Below, piece after piece: positions 48,801 to 57,159 of a stretch of DNA of 64,000 bases; within the stretch, counting starts at the first letter, position 1; each line of letters opens with the position of its first letter. Where the stretch lies: assembly GCA_018001935.1 (NCBI GenBank), contig JAGNHB010000002.1, forward strand, positions 1 through 64,000. Direction: 5' to 3'. Under the pieces are notes generated by a model. It saw only the letters and a program-made list of their open reading frames with translations, did no database searches and was not told the origin of the DNA. The position numbers were made by a program, and so were the translations under genes. The DNA comes from Acidobacteriota bacterium (lineage in GTDB: Bacteria; Acidobacteriota; JAAYUB01).

Positions 48801-51800
48801 GCCCCGACGGGGACGGTGACCTTCCTGGAGGGCGCGACGACTTTGGGGACCGGAACGCTGGCCGGCGGCGCCGCCACCCTCACCACGGCGGCGCTGGGCG
48901 TCGGCCCGCACACCGTGACGGCGCGCTACGACGGCGACGCCGCCTTCAACCCCAGCACCTCGCCGGCCGGGACCCAGACGGTTCAGAAGGCCGACACCAC
49001 CACCGGTCTGAACGCGGCGCCCAACCCGTCGGTGTACGGCCAGGCCGTCACTTTCACGGCCACCGTGGCGGTCACGGCCCCGGGCGCGGGGACCCCCACT
49101 GGGACGGTGACCTTCCTGGAGGGCGCGACCACCCTGGGGACCGGGACGCTCTCGGGCGGCACCGCCACGTTTACCACCCCGGCGCTGGGCGTCGGGCCGC
49201 ACACGGTGACGGCACGCTACGACGGCGACCCATCCTTCAACCCCAGCACCTCGGCGCCCCTCGCCCAGGACGTCCAGAAGGCGAACACCACCACCGGCCT
49301 GAACACGGCGCCCAACCCGTCGGTGTACGGCCAGGCCGTCACCTTCACGGCCACCGTGGCGGTCACGGCGCCGGGCGCGGGGACGCCCACGGGGACGGTG
49401 ACCTTCCTCGACGGCGCCACGACCCTGGGGACCGGGACCCTGTCGGGCGACACGGCCACGTTCACCAACCCGACGCTGTCGGTGGCAACGCACACGGTGA
49501 CGGCTCGCTACGACGGCGACGCCGCCTTCAACCCCAGCACGTCCTCCGCCGTCAACCAGACGGTGGACAAGGCCGAAACGACAACGGCCCTGGTCTCGGC
49601 GCCCAACCCGTCGGTGTTCGGCCAAGCGGTGACCTTCACGGCCACGGTTGCGGTGAGCGCGCCGGGGGCGGGGACGCCGACGGGGACGGTGACCTTCCTG
49701 GAGGGCGCCACCACGCTGGGGACGGGGACGCTGTCGGGCACCACGGCGACCTTCACAGCCGCGACGCTGGCGGCAGGGCCACACGCGGTGACGGCGCGCT
49801 ACGACGGCGACGCCGCCTTCAACACCAGCACATCCTCCGCCGTCAACCAGACGGTGAACAAGGCGGACACCGCCACCGCGCTGACCTCCTCCCCCAACCC
49901 GTCGGTGTTCGGCCAGGCGGTGACCTTCACGGCCACCGTGACGGCGGTGGCGCCGGGGACGGGGACGCCCGCGGGGACGGTGACCTTCCTTGACGGGGCG
50001 ACGACCCTGGGGACGGGTGCCCTGGCCGGCGGCACGGCCACGTTCACCACGGCCGCGCTGGCGGTGGCGACGCACCCCGTCACGGCGCGCTACGAGGGCG
50101 ACCCGTCTTTCAACACCAGCACGTCGACGATCCTGGACCAGGGGGTCCAGAAAGCGGATTCCACCGCGGCGGTGGCGTCGTCCGCCAACCCGTCGGCGTG
50201 GGGGCAGAGCGTGACCTTCACGGCCACGGTGACGGCGGCGGCGCCGGGGGCGGGGACGCCCACGGGGGCGGTGACGTTCCTGGACGGGGCCGCGACCCTG
50301 GGGACCGCCGCCCTGGACGGGAGCGGGGTCGCCTCCTTCTCCACCAGCGCGCTGGAGGTGGCGACGCACCCGGTGACGGTGAGCTACGGCGGGGACGGCC
50401 ACTTCAACGGCAGCACGTCGGGGGTGCTGTCCCAGGTGGTGAACCCGGCCGGGACCGCCACGGCGCTGGCGCTCTCGGCGAGCCCGGTCTGCGAGGGCGA
50501 GCCGGTGACCTTCACGGCCACCGTGACGGTGACGGCGCCGGGGGCGGGGACGCCCACGGGAACGGTGACGTTCTACGACGACGCCGTGTCCCTCGGCACG
50601 GGGACCCTCGACGGCGCCGGCACGGCCGTGCTGACCACGGCGGCCATGGCTCCGGGGGCCCGCACCGTGAGCGCGGCCTACGGCGGGGACGCCCATTTCG
50701 GCGCGAGCACCTCGCCGGGGGCGGGCCACACCGTCAACCCGCTGCCCACGCCCCTCATCACGGGGCCGGCCACCGTCTGCCTGGGGTCGGACGTGACGCT
50801 GGACGCGGGAGCGGACTACGCCGCGTACCACTGGTCCCCGGGCGGCGAGACGACCCGGGCCATCACGGTGTCGCCCGCGGCGGCGACGGCGTACACGGTG
50901 ACAGTCACCACGGCGGCCGGCTGCACGGCCACCTCCCCGGACCACACGGTGACGGTCCTGAGCGTCACGGAGATCACGGCCATGCCGCTACCCCGGACGA
51001 TCTGGGCCGGCCAGGCCGCCACGCTGTCCGTCCTGGCGTCGGGCGAGACGCTCCACTACCAGTGGTACCGCGGCGTGGCGAGCGATGTGTCCGAGCCGGT
51101 GGGCGGGGACGCGAACACCTTCACCACGCCCGCCCTGGCCGAGACCACGCCCTACTGGGTCCAGGTCACGGGCGGCTGCGGGCCGGCCGACTCGGTCACG
51201 GCCTGGGTCACCGTGCGCCAGGTTGCGTCGCACGCCGTCGTCGATTTCGACGCGAACGGGATCAGCGACGTCTTCTGGCGCAACGACGTGCAGGACGTCA
51301 CGTCCGCGTGGTTGCTGGAGAATGACGGGGCCATCGTCGGGCTCTACCTGGGCGGGTCCGGCGACGGTGTCTGGGAGGTGAAGGGCTTGAACGACTTCAC
51401 CGGCGACGGGCCGGACGACGTCCTGTGGCGGAACCGCTTCTCCGGCGAGCTGTCGATGTGGATTCTCGGGAAGGGCGGCGTCGTCGCGGACGAGTCCCCC
51501 GGGGAAGTGGACCCGGCCTGGCAGATCGTGGGGACGGGGGACGTCAACGCCGACGGGATGGCGGACCTCTTCTGGCGCAACGACGAACTGGGGCTGCTGT
51601 CCCTGTGGTTCATGGACGGTGCGGCCGTGAAGGGGTCATTGGATCTCGGCGGCGTCGGGTCCGTGGACTGGCAGGTGGTCGGCACCGCCGACTTCGACGG
51701 CAGCGGGACCGCGGACCTCTTCTGGCGCCACGGGCCGACGGGCGCCCCGTCCATCTGGCTCCTGAACGACCGCGGGTTCGCCGCCGACGTGTCCCCCGGG

Positions 51801-52226
51801 CCCATGGACCCGGCCTGGCACGTGCTGGGCTTCGGGGACGTGGACCGGGACGGCTGCGCCGACGTCCTCTGGCGGAACGCAGAGACGGGGGCGCTGTCCC
51901 TGTGGTTGATCAACGCAGGCGGTCTCCAGCGGAGCATCGACATGGGAACGGTGTCCGACCTGAACTGGAAGGTCATGGGCGTCGGCGACTTCAACGGGGA
52001 CGGTCGGGCCGACCTGCTCTGGCGGAACATGACAACGGGGACCCTGGCGTTCTGGTACCTGCACGAGAAGGGAATCGTCGGCAACCCCTCGCCCGGGGCG
52101 GCCACCCCGGACTGGCAGACCCTCAACCACGTCATCCTCAACGTCTTCCCGGCCGGAGGGGGCAAGGGCGACGGCGCGCCGCCCCCCCCCGCCCCGGCCG
52201 CCGAAGCGGCGCCTCTGCCGAGGTGA
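45801..52226 (+). CDS. giant secreted beta-helix, Ig-repeat and FG-GAP-like protein
   Basis: Exported protein of 2141 residues. After a signal peptide (about 1-26) comes a right-handed beta-helix domain (about 27-385) with GGAIYNQGTLTVTAGTFSGNS and GGAVLNLSG turns. Thirteen Ig-like repeats of about 95 residues follow (about 385-1645), each with ApNPS-xxGQ-xVTFTATVT, GTPTGTVTFLDGA-TLGTG and VTARYDGDAAFNPSTS. Then come two PKD/Ig-type domains (about 1645-1810: CLGSDVTLDAGA; YHWSPGGETT) and five FG-GAP-like units of about 55 residues (DVFWRNDVQD, DDVLWRNRFSGELSMWIL). It ends in a Pro/Ala tail without a visible sorting signal. Probably a surface adhesin or matrix protein; it may bind neighbouring cells or polymers. 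Confidence 0.85.
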   Translation: MKPRIAVLLLLLIVALPGAGGLSRAATLTVTSTADSGAGSLRNTIAAAASGDTLQFGFASGTITLTSGSLTVNKSLTITGLGADKLTVSGNSVSRVFDVTSGTVTLSGMKITAGHVSGYYSGGANGAGLRVAAGATVTVDACWFLSNTANYAGEFDPCGGAIYNQGTLTVTAGTFSGNSACGGSAVANDGTAAFTNCTFSGNSAQFGGAVLNLSGTTTLLNCTVAGNTIVANDNGGGLNLYNGSIALRNTLGAQNSAAVGNARVDLDDNWGGTGTFQSQGYNLVGDLGQYAFSGNTTGDRYGDPLSSTTPNPGAVESGTAIDPLLSALDTGLAQGGTTPTRPLQSGSPAIDNGTAAGAPEKDQRGYNRSGNTDIGAFEFNGTLQDPTTTALTSAPNPSAWGQSVTLTATVTSSGGTPTGTVTFFDGAANLGTGALNGSGVAALTTAALAVGTHALTATYSGSTGFGASTSPVHSHAVNPLPTATVVTAAPNPSLFGQPVTITATVSAAAGTPTGTVQFTADGANLGGPVPLSGGTASLGTSSLSVGGHPVSAQYLPDTPAFAGSTGSLSGGQTVNKANTSTILVSSQNPSRFGQSVTFTATVTSVAPGGGVPSGTVTFTDNGAFLGSGTLNGSGTATFTTASLGVATHPIRAEYAGSGSHNGSLSSHLNQVVQPSASFTSLAASPNPSVSGQPVSFTATVTAVAPGAGTPSGTVTFLDNGSAIGTGSLDGSGTVTFNTSSLAVGTHLVIAQYGGDAAFDPSPSTPLTQTVQKAGTTTAVTSMPNPSTYGQPATFTATVTAVAPGAGTPTGTVTFLDGAATLGTGTLIGGVATFSTGALAVGAHTVTARYDGDALFEASTSPVLSQAVNQADTTTGLASAPNPSRYGQSVTFTATVTVNAPGAGTPTGTVTFHDGATTLGTGTLAGGAATFTTAALGVGPHTMTAVYVGDASFNPSTSTPLTQTVQKADTTTSLGAAPNPSRVGQPVTFTATVTVNAPGSGAPTGTVTFLEGATTLGTGTLAGGAATLTTAALGVGPHTVTARYDGDAAFNPSTSPAGTQTVQKADTTTGLNAAPNPSVYGQAVTFTATVAVTAPGAGTPTGTVTFLEGATTLGTGTLSGGTATFTTPALGVGPHTVTARYDGDPSFNPSTSAPLAQDVQKANTTTGLNTAPNPSVYGQAVTFTATVAVTAPGAGTPTGTVTFLDGATTLGTGTLSGDTATFTNPTLSVATHTVTARYDGDAAFNPSTSSAVNQTVDKAETTTALVSAPNPSVFGQAVTFTATVAVSAPGAGTPTGTVTFLEGATTLGTGTLSGTTATFTAATLAAGPHAVTARYDGDAAFNTSTSSAVNQTVNKADTATALTSSPNPSVFGQAVTFTATVTAVAPGTGTPAGTVTFLDGATTLGTGALAGGTATFTTAALAVATHPVTARYEGDPSFNTSTSTILDQGVQKADSTAAVASSANPSAWGQSVTFTATVTAAAPGAGTPTGAVTFLDGAATLGTAALDGSGVASFSTSALEVATHPVTVSYGGDGHFNGSTSGVLSQVVNPAGTATALALSASPVCEGEPVTFTATVTVTAPGAGTPTGTVTFYDDAVSLGTGTLDGAGTAVLTTAAMAPGARTVSAAYGGDAHFGASTSPGAGHTVNPLPTPLITGPATVCLGSDVTLDAGADYAAYHWSPGGETTRAITVSPAAATAYTVTVTTAAGCTATSPDHTVTVLSVTEITAMPLPRTIWAGQAATLSVLASGETLHYQWYRGVASDVSEPVGGDANTFTTPALAETTPYWVQVTGGCGPADSVTAWVTVRQVASHAVVDFDANGISDVFWRNDVQDVTSAWLLENDGAIVGLYLGGSGDGVWEVKGLNDFTGDGPDDVLWRNRFSGELSMWILGKGGVVADESPGEVDPAWQIVGTGDVNADGMADLFWRNDELGLLSLWFMDGAAVKGSLDLGGVGSVDWQVVGTADFDGSGTADLFWRHGPTGAPSIWLLNDRGFAADVSPGPMDPAWHVLGFGDVDRDGCADVLWRNAETGALSLWLINAGGLQRSIDMGTVSDLNWKVMGVGDFNGDGRADLLWRNMTTGTLAFWYLHEKGIVGNPSPGAATPDWQTLNHVILNVFPAGGGKGDGAPPPPAPAAEAAPLPR
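46953..50740. repeat. thirteen tandem Ig-domain-encoding repeats of about 290 bp
   Basis: Repeats 6 to 11 (about 48400-50150) are near-identical over long stretches (for example GTGACCTTCACGGCCACGGT recurs), whereas 1-4 and 13 are more divergent. This pattern suggests recent internal duplication in the middle of the array. Confidence 0.85.
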
Positions 52227-52329
52227 TCGCCGGGCGAGAACCGGCCCCCGAAGTTGAGGGCCCGTGGGGAGCGGGAAGAGGGAGGTGCGTCGGCACACCC
52301 GCTCGAACGCCCGCCGAAGGAGCCGCGAC

Positions 52330-53079
52330 ATGTTCCTCGCACGATTATTCCTGGCCTGTGCCGCCGCTTTCGCCGGGGTTGCCGCGGCATCTCCCCCGGG
52401 CACCGGGGCGGACCCGGCCGGAACCCCTCCGGCAGCCCCGCAACCGGCGCCCGCCAAAGCGAAAGCGTCCGCACTTCCCTACTACTCGACCCTCGACTTC
52501 GAGAACCTGCCGCTTCAGGAAGGGCTCTGCCACCTTCCCGTGACCGGCTGGCAGCAGAGCACCGACTACACCTGCGGCCCCGCGTCCGTTCTCAGCCTGC
52601 TCCGCTACTGGGGCCTCGTGACGGAAACCGACCCGAAGATCCTCACGAAGATCGAGAGGCAGTTGGCGGCGGAGATGGGGTCGAACATGACCTGCGGGAC
52701 CACGCCCGAGGCCATCCTGGCCTGGTTCCAGGCCCACGGGATTGCCGCCGCCCTCTTCGAGCAGGACGCGGAGCACAACGACACGGTGACCCCCTACTGG
52801 GCCTGGTTCGCCCTGAAAGACCGTCTGCGCGCCGGGGCCCCCGTGCTGGTGGAGTGGAGCGACTGGGGCGGCCACTGGGTGGTGGCCAAGGGTTTCGACG
52901 ACCGCGGGACGGCGGACTTCGCCGACGACGTGATCTTCTTCGCCGACCCCTACGACCGGCACGACGACCGGATGGAGGGGACTACGATCTTCAACATGGA
53001 GCGGTTTTACTGGATGTGGTACGACGCCCGCCTTTTCGGCCGCTATCGGGCCCGCATCCACATCGTCCCCGGTTTTTAG
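52330..53079 (+). CDS. exported C39-family-like cysteine peptidase
   Basis: Protein of 249 residues with a signal peptide (about 1-20) and an Ala/Pro linker. The C39-like papain fold has Cys82 in STDYTCGPASVLSLLRYWG, His182 in WGGHWVVAKGF and Asp206 in FFADPYDR. Other stretches (VTETDPKILTKIERQL, TTPEAILAWFQAHGI) match peptidase_C39_2-type proteins. It probably cleaves peptides outside the cytoplasm. AAGGAG is 7 bases before the ATG. It directly follows the giant secreted protein and might process it, which is only a guess. Confidence 0.82.
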   Translation: MFLARLFLACAAAFAGVAAASPPGTGADPAGTPPAAPQPAPAKAKASALPYYSTLDFENLPLQEGLCHLPVTGWQQSTDYTCGPASVLSLLRYWGLVTETDPKILTKIERQLAAEMGSNMTCGTTPEAILAWFQAHGIAAALFEQDAEHNDTVTPYWAWFALKDRLRAGAPVLVEWSDWGGHWVVAKGFDDRGTADFADDVIFFADPYDRHDDRMEGTTIFNMERFYWMWYDARLFGRYRARIHIVPGF

Positions 53080-53363
53080 GCGCTTCAGCGGCTGCGTTTT
53101 TACCCGCAGGTTGTCAATCCCGGTTGACTTCCCAGGCCACTTTCACCGGGCAATGTCCCCGAAAAAGCGAAGCCCCTTCAACGTGGAATCGTTGCCAGGT
53201 CACGCAAGATCGTGGGGTCGATCTCATGAAACGCCGACCGGGAACACGATTTGCGGCCCATGCCGTCTTCCTTTGCGAGCTTGGCGCCCTGGCGAGAATC
53301 GATCCGGATCGAGATCTCGCCAGGCGCAAAGCTCGCGAAGAAATCTGAACTCTGTCCTCCCTG

Positions 53364-53390
53364 TTCGTGTATTTCGTGTATTCCGTGGTC
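53364..53390. repeat. CACGAA-type direct repeat
   Basis: TTCGTGTATTTCGTGTATTC then CGTGG, the reverse complement of the CCACGAATACACGAAATACA family also seen near 7230, 16425 and 30745. Besides this, 53080-53459 shows no supported gene. Confidence 0.6.
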
Positions 53391-53459
53391 CTTTCTCCGG
53401 TTTCCCCAGTCAGGGCCCCTGTGGTATAATCCAGGAAAATTCTGCGCAAGGAGTGTGGC

Positions 53460-53783
53460 ATGGCGTACACCTTCGAGGAACTCAAAGGCAAGTCCGTGGC
53501 GGAGCTGCGCGAGATCGCCAAGACCATCCAGCACGAGGCGGTCCAGGGCGCCACCCAGATGAACAAGGAGCACCTGCTGGCCAACCTCTGCAAGGCGCTG
53601 CACATCGACATGCACCACCACCTCCACGTGGTGGGCATCGACAAGACGTCCGTCAAGCGCGAGATCCGCGAGCTGAAGAAGCGGCGCGACGACCCGGCCG
53701 CGGCGAAGAGCCGCGCGGAGATGCGGAAGATCCACCGGGAGATCCACGAACGGAAGCACAAGCTGCGCCGCGCCATGATGTGA
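53460..53783 (+). CDS. small basic SAP/Rho-N-like protein
   Basis: Protein of 107 residues. The start FEELKGKSVAELREIAKTI resembles the Rho N-terminal/SAP helix-loop-helix. Then comes MNKEHLLANLCKALHIDMHHHLHVVG with a His-rich stretch, and a highly charged helical tail (VKREIRELKKRRDD to RKHKLRRAMM). Cytoplasmic; nucleic-acid or metal binding is plausible. The ATG follows AAGGAG. Confidence 0.62.
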   Translation: MAYTFEELKGKSVAELREIAKTIQHEAVQGATQMNKEHLLANLCKALHIDMHHHLHVVGIDKTSVKREIRELKKRRDDPAAAKSRAEMRKIHREIHERKHKLRRAMM

Positions 53784-53830
53784 CGGCTTTTCGCCGTGCC
53801 GCCGGCACGACGGTCCATCGGAATCTGCGC

Positions 53831-55417
53831 ATGATCAAAACCGGACGATGGTTTCTGGCTGGCGTGTTGCTCTGGGCGGCGGGTTGCCTCGCCCCGGCGC
53901 AGGGCGACGCCCCGGACGAACTCTCGCGGCTGAAACGGGAAATCGAGGAACTCAAGCGACGGGACGCGGAGAAACAGCGGGTCATCGAGACGCTGACGAA
54001 GCGGCTCGACGCCCTGCAGGCGGCCCTGGGCGCCCCAGTCGCCGAGCCGGCCGCCCTCTCCCCGCCGGGAGAGGGCTCGCCGCCCCCCCGGGGTCACGAC
54101 GCCGACGAGCCGGCGGAGGGCTGCACGCACGCGGGCCACGACCACGGGAAGCCCGGGGACGACGAAACCGCCTCCCCCCGCCGGATGGAGATCGCCCTGG
54201 ACGTCCAGGCCGCGGTGGGGGGGTCCACCCGGCCCGACCCGGAAATCCCCCTGATCGAAGGGGGCGGCCACGACCCGGACCGGCGGGGTTTCACCTTCCG
54301 CCTGGCCGAGCTGGCCTTTGCCGGCAACGTGGACCCCTGGTTCCGGGTGGAGGCCTATCTCACGGCCGCGATCGACAGCCGGACCGGCGAGACCGGGGTG
54401 GAACTCGAGGAAGCTTTCGCCACCACCGCGTGTCTCCCGCGAGGGCTCCAGGTCAAGGCCGGGCAGTTTCTCACCGAGTTCGGCCGGTCCAACCCCACCC
54501 ACCCCCACGCCTGGACCTGGCTGGACCAGCCGATCATCAACACCCGCGTCTTCGGTCCCGACGGCATGCGCGGCCCGGGGGCGCGCCTGTCGTGGGAGGC
54601 GCCTCTGCCCTGGCGTTCCCGGCTCTTCCTGGGGGTGCAGAACCCGTCGGGCCAGACCATGGTCAGTTTCCTCGGGGACCCCGGGGAGGCGGCGGAAGAC
54701 CCTGACGCCCCCCGCCGGCCCCTCGCGGTCCGCCCCGGGTTCCCGGGCCTTGCGGCGGCACGGCACGGGGGTCACGCGTCCGGGGCCCCCGGCGGGTGGC
54801 CGGTCGTTGACCGCCCGATCGGCCGCCTCCGGGACCTGGTCTACCTCGTCCGCTGGGACAACGCCGCCGAACTCGGCCCCAACGCCGTCCTGAAGGGCGG
54901 AGGGTCCTGGCTGCGCGGCCCCAACGCCACGGGACCGGAGGCCGGCACCGACATCTGGGGCGTGGACGCGCTGCTCCACTGGCACCCGGACCATCACGGC
55001 GGGGGCGGCCCCGCCTTCACGCTGACGGGCGAGGGCATCCGCCGGGCCTACACCGCCGCCGCGTCGCTCGCCGCGGACGGGCACGGGGGACTGGTTTCCC
55101 TGCCGGAGACCACCCTGGTGGACTGGGGGCTGAACCTTCAGGGAGTGTTCACCTTCCGGAAAGGGCTGGCGGCGGGGCTGCGTGTCGAGTACGCCTCGGG
55201 GAGCCACGACGGGGTCATCCCCCGGGAGGCGGACCCGCTCCGCGCGGACCGCCTGCGCCTTTCCCCGCTCTTCTCCTGGAGCCCGAGTCACTTCAGCCGG
55301 TTCCGACTCCAGTACAACTACGACCGGTCCGACGCCCTCGACCCCCGGGACTCCCACTCGGTGTGGCTGGGCCTGGAGTTCATGCTCGGTGGGCACACGG
55401 CCCACGAAGAAGACTGA
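53831..55417 (+). CDS. outer-membrane porin-like protein with coiled coil and His-rich linker
   Basis: Protein of 528 residues with a signal peptide (about 1-26). A coiled coil (about 30-65, ELSRLKREIEELKRRDAEKQ) is followed by a His/Asp-rich linker (CTHAGHDHGKPGDDE). The remainder is a beta-barrel of about 400 residues: GFTFRLAELAFAGNVDPWFRVEAYL, LQVKAGQFLTEFGRSNPTHPHAWTW, FRLQYNYDRSD and the end SHSVWLGLEFMLGGHTAHEED. The coiled coil could trimerise or contact peptidoglycan; the His-rich part suggests metal contact. Substrate unknown. The start has only a weak ribosome site. Confidence 0.75.
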   Translation: MIKTGRWFLAGVLLWAAGCLAPAQGDAPDELSRLKREIEELKRRDAEKQRVIETLTKRLDALQAALGAPVAEPAALSPPGEGSPPPRGHDADEPAEGCTHAGHDHGKPGDDETASPRRMEIALDVQAAVGGSTRPDPEIPLIEGGGHDPDRRGFTFRLAELAFAGNVDPWFRVEAYLTAAIDSRTGETGVELEEAFATTACLPRGLQVKAGQFLTEFGRSNPTHPHAWTWLDQPIINTRVFGPDGMRGPGARLSWEAPLPWRSRLFLGVQNPSGQTMVSFLGDPGEAAEDPDAPRRPLAVRPGFPGLAAARHGGHASGAPGGWPVVDRPIGRLRDLVYLVRWDNAAELGPNAVLKGGGSWLRGPNATGPEAGTDIWGVDALLHWHPDHHGGGGPAFTLTGEGIRRAYTAAASLAADGHGGLVSLPETTLVDWGLNLQGVFTFRKGLAAGLRVEYASGSHDGVIPREADPLRADRLRLSPLFSWSPSHFSRFRLQYNYDRSDALDPRDSHSVWLGLEFMLGGHTAHEED

Positions 55418-55425
55418 TGGGGCCG

Positions 55426-55572
55426 CAAAAAGTCGCGAAAGGGAGATTTCCCGCGAATAACACGAATATACGCGAATTTATAACACGAATAATATCTAGT
55501 AGTTTTTGAATTCTGATTCGCGTTTATTCGCGTGATTCGCGGGCAAAATGCGACTTTTTACGGGGGTGTCAA
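55426..55572. repeat. element C, copy 1, with terminal inverted repeats
   Basis: The core at 55456-55572 (AATAACACGAATATACGCGA to GGGGGTGTCAA) is nearly identical to 57039-57156. The left end AAAAAGTCGC then CCCGCGAAT is inverted at the right end as ATTCGCGGG then GCGACTTTTT. Confidence 0.85.
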
Positions 55573-55630
55573 GACTGACCCCCTCGCCCCGGGAACCGTT
55601 GCCGCCCCGGGGCGTGAAACGGAGGGACCC

Positions 55631-56716
55631 GTGAACGGGAGAAACCGGCGTGAATTGCTCCGGGATTCCATCGCCCTGGCCCTGGCCGGTCTCGGTCCGG
55701 CCGGGTTCGGCGGGTGCCGGGAAGCGTCTCCCGGCCAGCCTGCCAGGGGCGACGCGAACGGCGGGGAACGGGAGGGGAACGGGGGCGGCCCGGCCTTCCA
55801 GCCCGCCTGCCTCGCCCTCCACCGCCGCGGTGAACTGAAGCGGCGGGGCGAGCAACTGTGGCAGTCCATGAAGCACTGCCGGCTCTGCCCGCGAGAGTGC
55901 GGCGCCGCGCGGCTCGACGGACAGGCGGGCTTCTGCGGGGCCACCACCCGGCTGGACGTCGCCTCCCACTACCCCCACCGGGGGGAGGAACGGCCCCTGT
56001 CGGGGAGCCGCGGGTCCGGGACCGTTTTCCTGACCCACTGCGGGCTGCGGTGCGTCTTCTGCATCAACTGGGAGATCAGCCATGGCGGCCAGGGCACGCC
56101 CTGCCGGGTCCCGGACCTGGCGGCCATGATGCTGGACCTCGAGCGGCGGGGCTGCCACAACCTCAACCTCGTCACCCCCACCCACTACGCCCCCCACATC
56201 CTGCTGGCCCTGGACGAGGCGGCCGGGAAGGGACTCCGGCTGCCGGTGGTCTACAACACCTGCGGCTGGGAGCGCCTGGACGTTTTGAAACTCCTGGACG
56301 GGGTGGTGGACGTCTACCTCCCCGACTTCAAGTACGCGGACGCCCGGCGGGCGGAGCGTTACTCCGCCGGGGCCGGGAGCTACCCCGAGGTCACCCGGGC
56401 CGCCCTGCGGGAGATGCACCGCCAGGTGGGGACGGCCCGGCCCGGCCCGGACGGGCTGATCCGCCGGGGTCTCATGATCCGGCACCTGGTCATGCCCGGC
56501 GGGGCGGAGGACTCGATCCGGGTGGTGGACTGGGTGGCGGACCACCTGCCGGCGGACACCTACCTCAACCTGATGTCCCAGTTCACCCCCGTCTTCAAGG
56601 CCGCGGAGTACCCCGAGATCGACCGCCGGATCACCCGCGCCGAGTACCACGCCGTGGTCCGGCACGCGAAAGACCGCGGCCTGACCCGCCTCGAGATCCA
56701 GGGCTACCCGCGCTGA
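55631..56716 (+). CDS. radical SAM protein of PflA-like type with export signal
   Basis: Protein of 361 residues starting at GTG with GGAGGG upstream. The N terminus NRRELLRDSIALALAGLGPAGFGGC looks like a Tat signal with a lipobox-like Cys, unusual for a radical SAM enzyme. The core has an accessory cluster motif (CRLCPRECG with CG further on), the radical SAM CxxxCxxC in THCGLRCVFC, NLNLVTPTHYAPHIL, VYNTCGWER and VDVYLPDFKY. It resembles PflA-like activases of the AmmeMemoRadiSam neighbourhood type. No partner glycyl-radical enzyme is nearby. Elements C lie on both sides. Substrate unknown. Confidence 0.78.
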   Translation: MNGRNRRELLRDSIALALAGLGPAGFGGCREASPGQPARGDANGGEREGNGGGPAFQPACLALHRRGELKRRGEQLWQSMKHCRLCPRECGAARLDGQAGFCGATTRLDVASHYPHRGEERPLSGSRGSGTVFLTHCGLRCVFCINWEISHGGQGTPCRVPDLAAMMLDLERRGCHNLNLVTPTHYAPHILLALDEAAGKGLRLPVVYNTCGWERLDVLKLLDGVVDVYLPDFKYADARRAERYSAGAGSYPEVTRAALREMHRQVGTARPGPDGLIRRGLMIRHLVMPGGAEDSIRVVDWVADHLPADTYLNLMSQFTPVFKAAEYPEIDRRITRAEYHAVVRHAKDRGLTRLEIQGYPR

Positions 56717-56730
56717 ACGGAAAGAAACCT

Positions 56731-57036
56731 TCACGAAAAGTGAAACCGGGGAAGATGGCCGAAGCCGGGTCCCTCTACCGGAAGGAACTGCTTTCCGCCG
56801 TTCAGAAGGGGGACCACCTCGATCGAGCGGTCGCCGCTCGGGACCCTTTCGGAGCCCTGTCCGGCCAGGATCGTCAGACGCGACGCCCCCAGCTCTTCCG
56901 CCGCCTCGGTCAGGGCCTTGATCTCCCGCCGCCGCGTGTCCTCCCCCTCGAGGGCGCAGGCCACCTGGACCAATTCCTCCACCCCGGTGCCGCGCCGGAT
57001 CAGGAAATCGACTTCCCGGTCGTTGCGAGCCCTGTA
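56731..57036 (-). pseudogene. C-terminal remnant of a DUF4143-type AAA ATPase
   Basis: The segment RARNDREVDFLIRRGTGVEELVQVACALEGEDTRRREIKAL then ILAGQGSERV and IEVVPLLNG matches the C-terminal, nuclease-like DUF4143 part of bacterial AAA+ ATPases. The N-terminal ATPase (about 300 residues) is missing; element C abuts the break at 57039. The open frame continues only into the repeat. Presumably non-functional. Confidence 0.7.
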
Positions 57037-57038
57037 GT

Positions 57039-57156
57039 GAATAACACGAATATACGCGAATTTATAACACGAATAATATCTATTGATTGTTGATTTCTGA
57101 TTCGCGTTCATTCGCGTGATTCGCGGGTAAGATGCGACTTTTTGCGGGGGTGTCAA
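57039..57156. repeat. element C, copy 2
   Basis: 118 bases nearly identical to 55456-55572 in the same orientation, ending GCGGGGGTGTCAA. It lacks the outer left end seen in copy 1 and abuts the DUF4143 remnant. Confidence 0.87.
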
Positions 57157-57159
57157 TTT

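Noticed and set aside
46953-50740. Possible CRISPR array because of regular repeats
   Set aside because: Units are about 290 bp and code for Ig domains in frame; there are no short repeats with unique spacers and no cas genes.
47556-50945. 1129-codon minus-strand open frame over the Ig array
   Set aside because: Periodic because the plus-strand repeats are periodic; no signal, no ribosome site and no domain.
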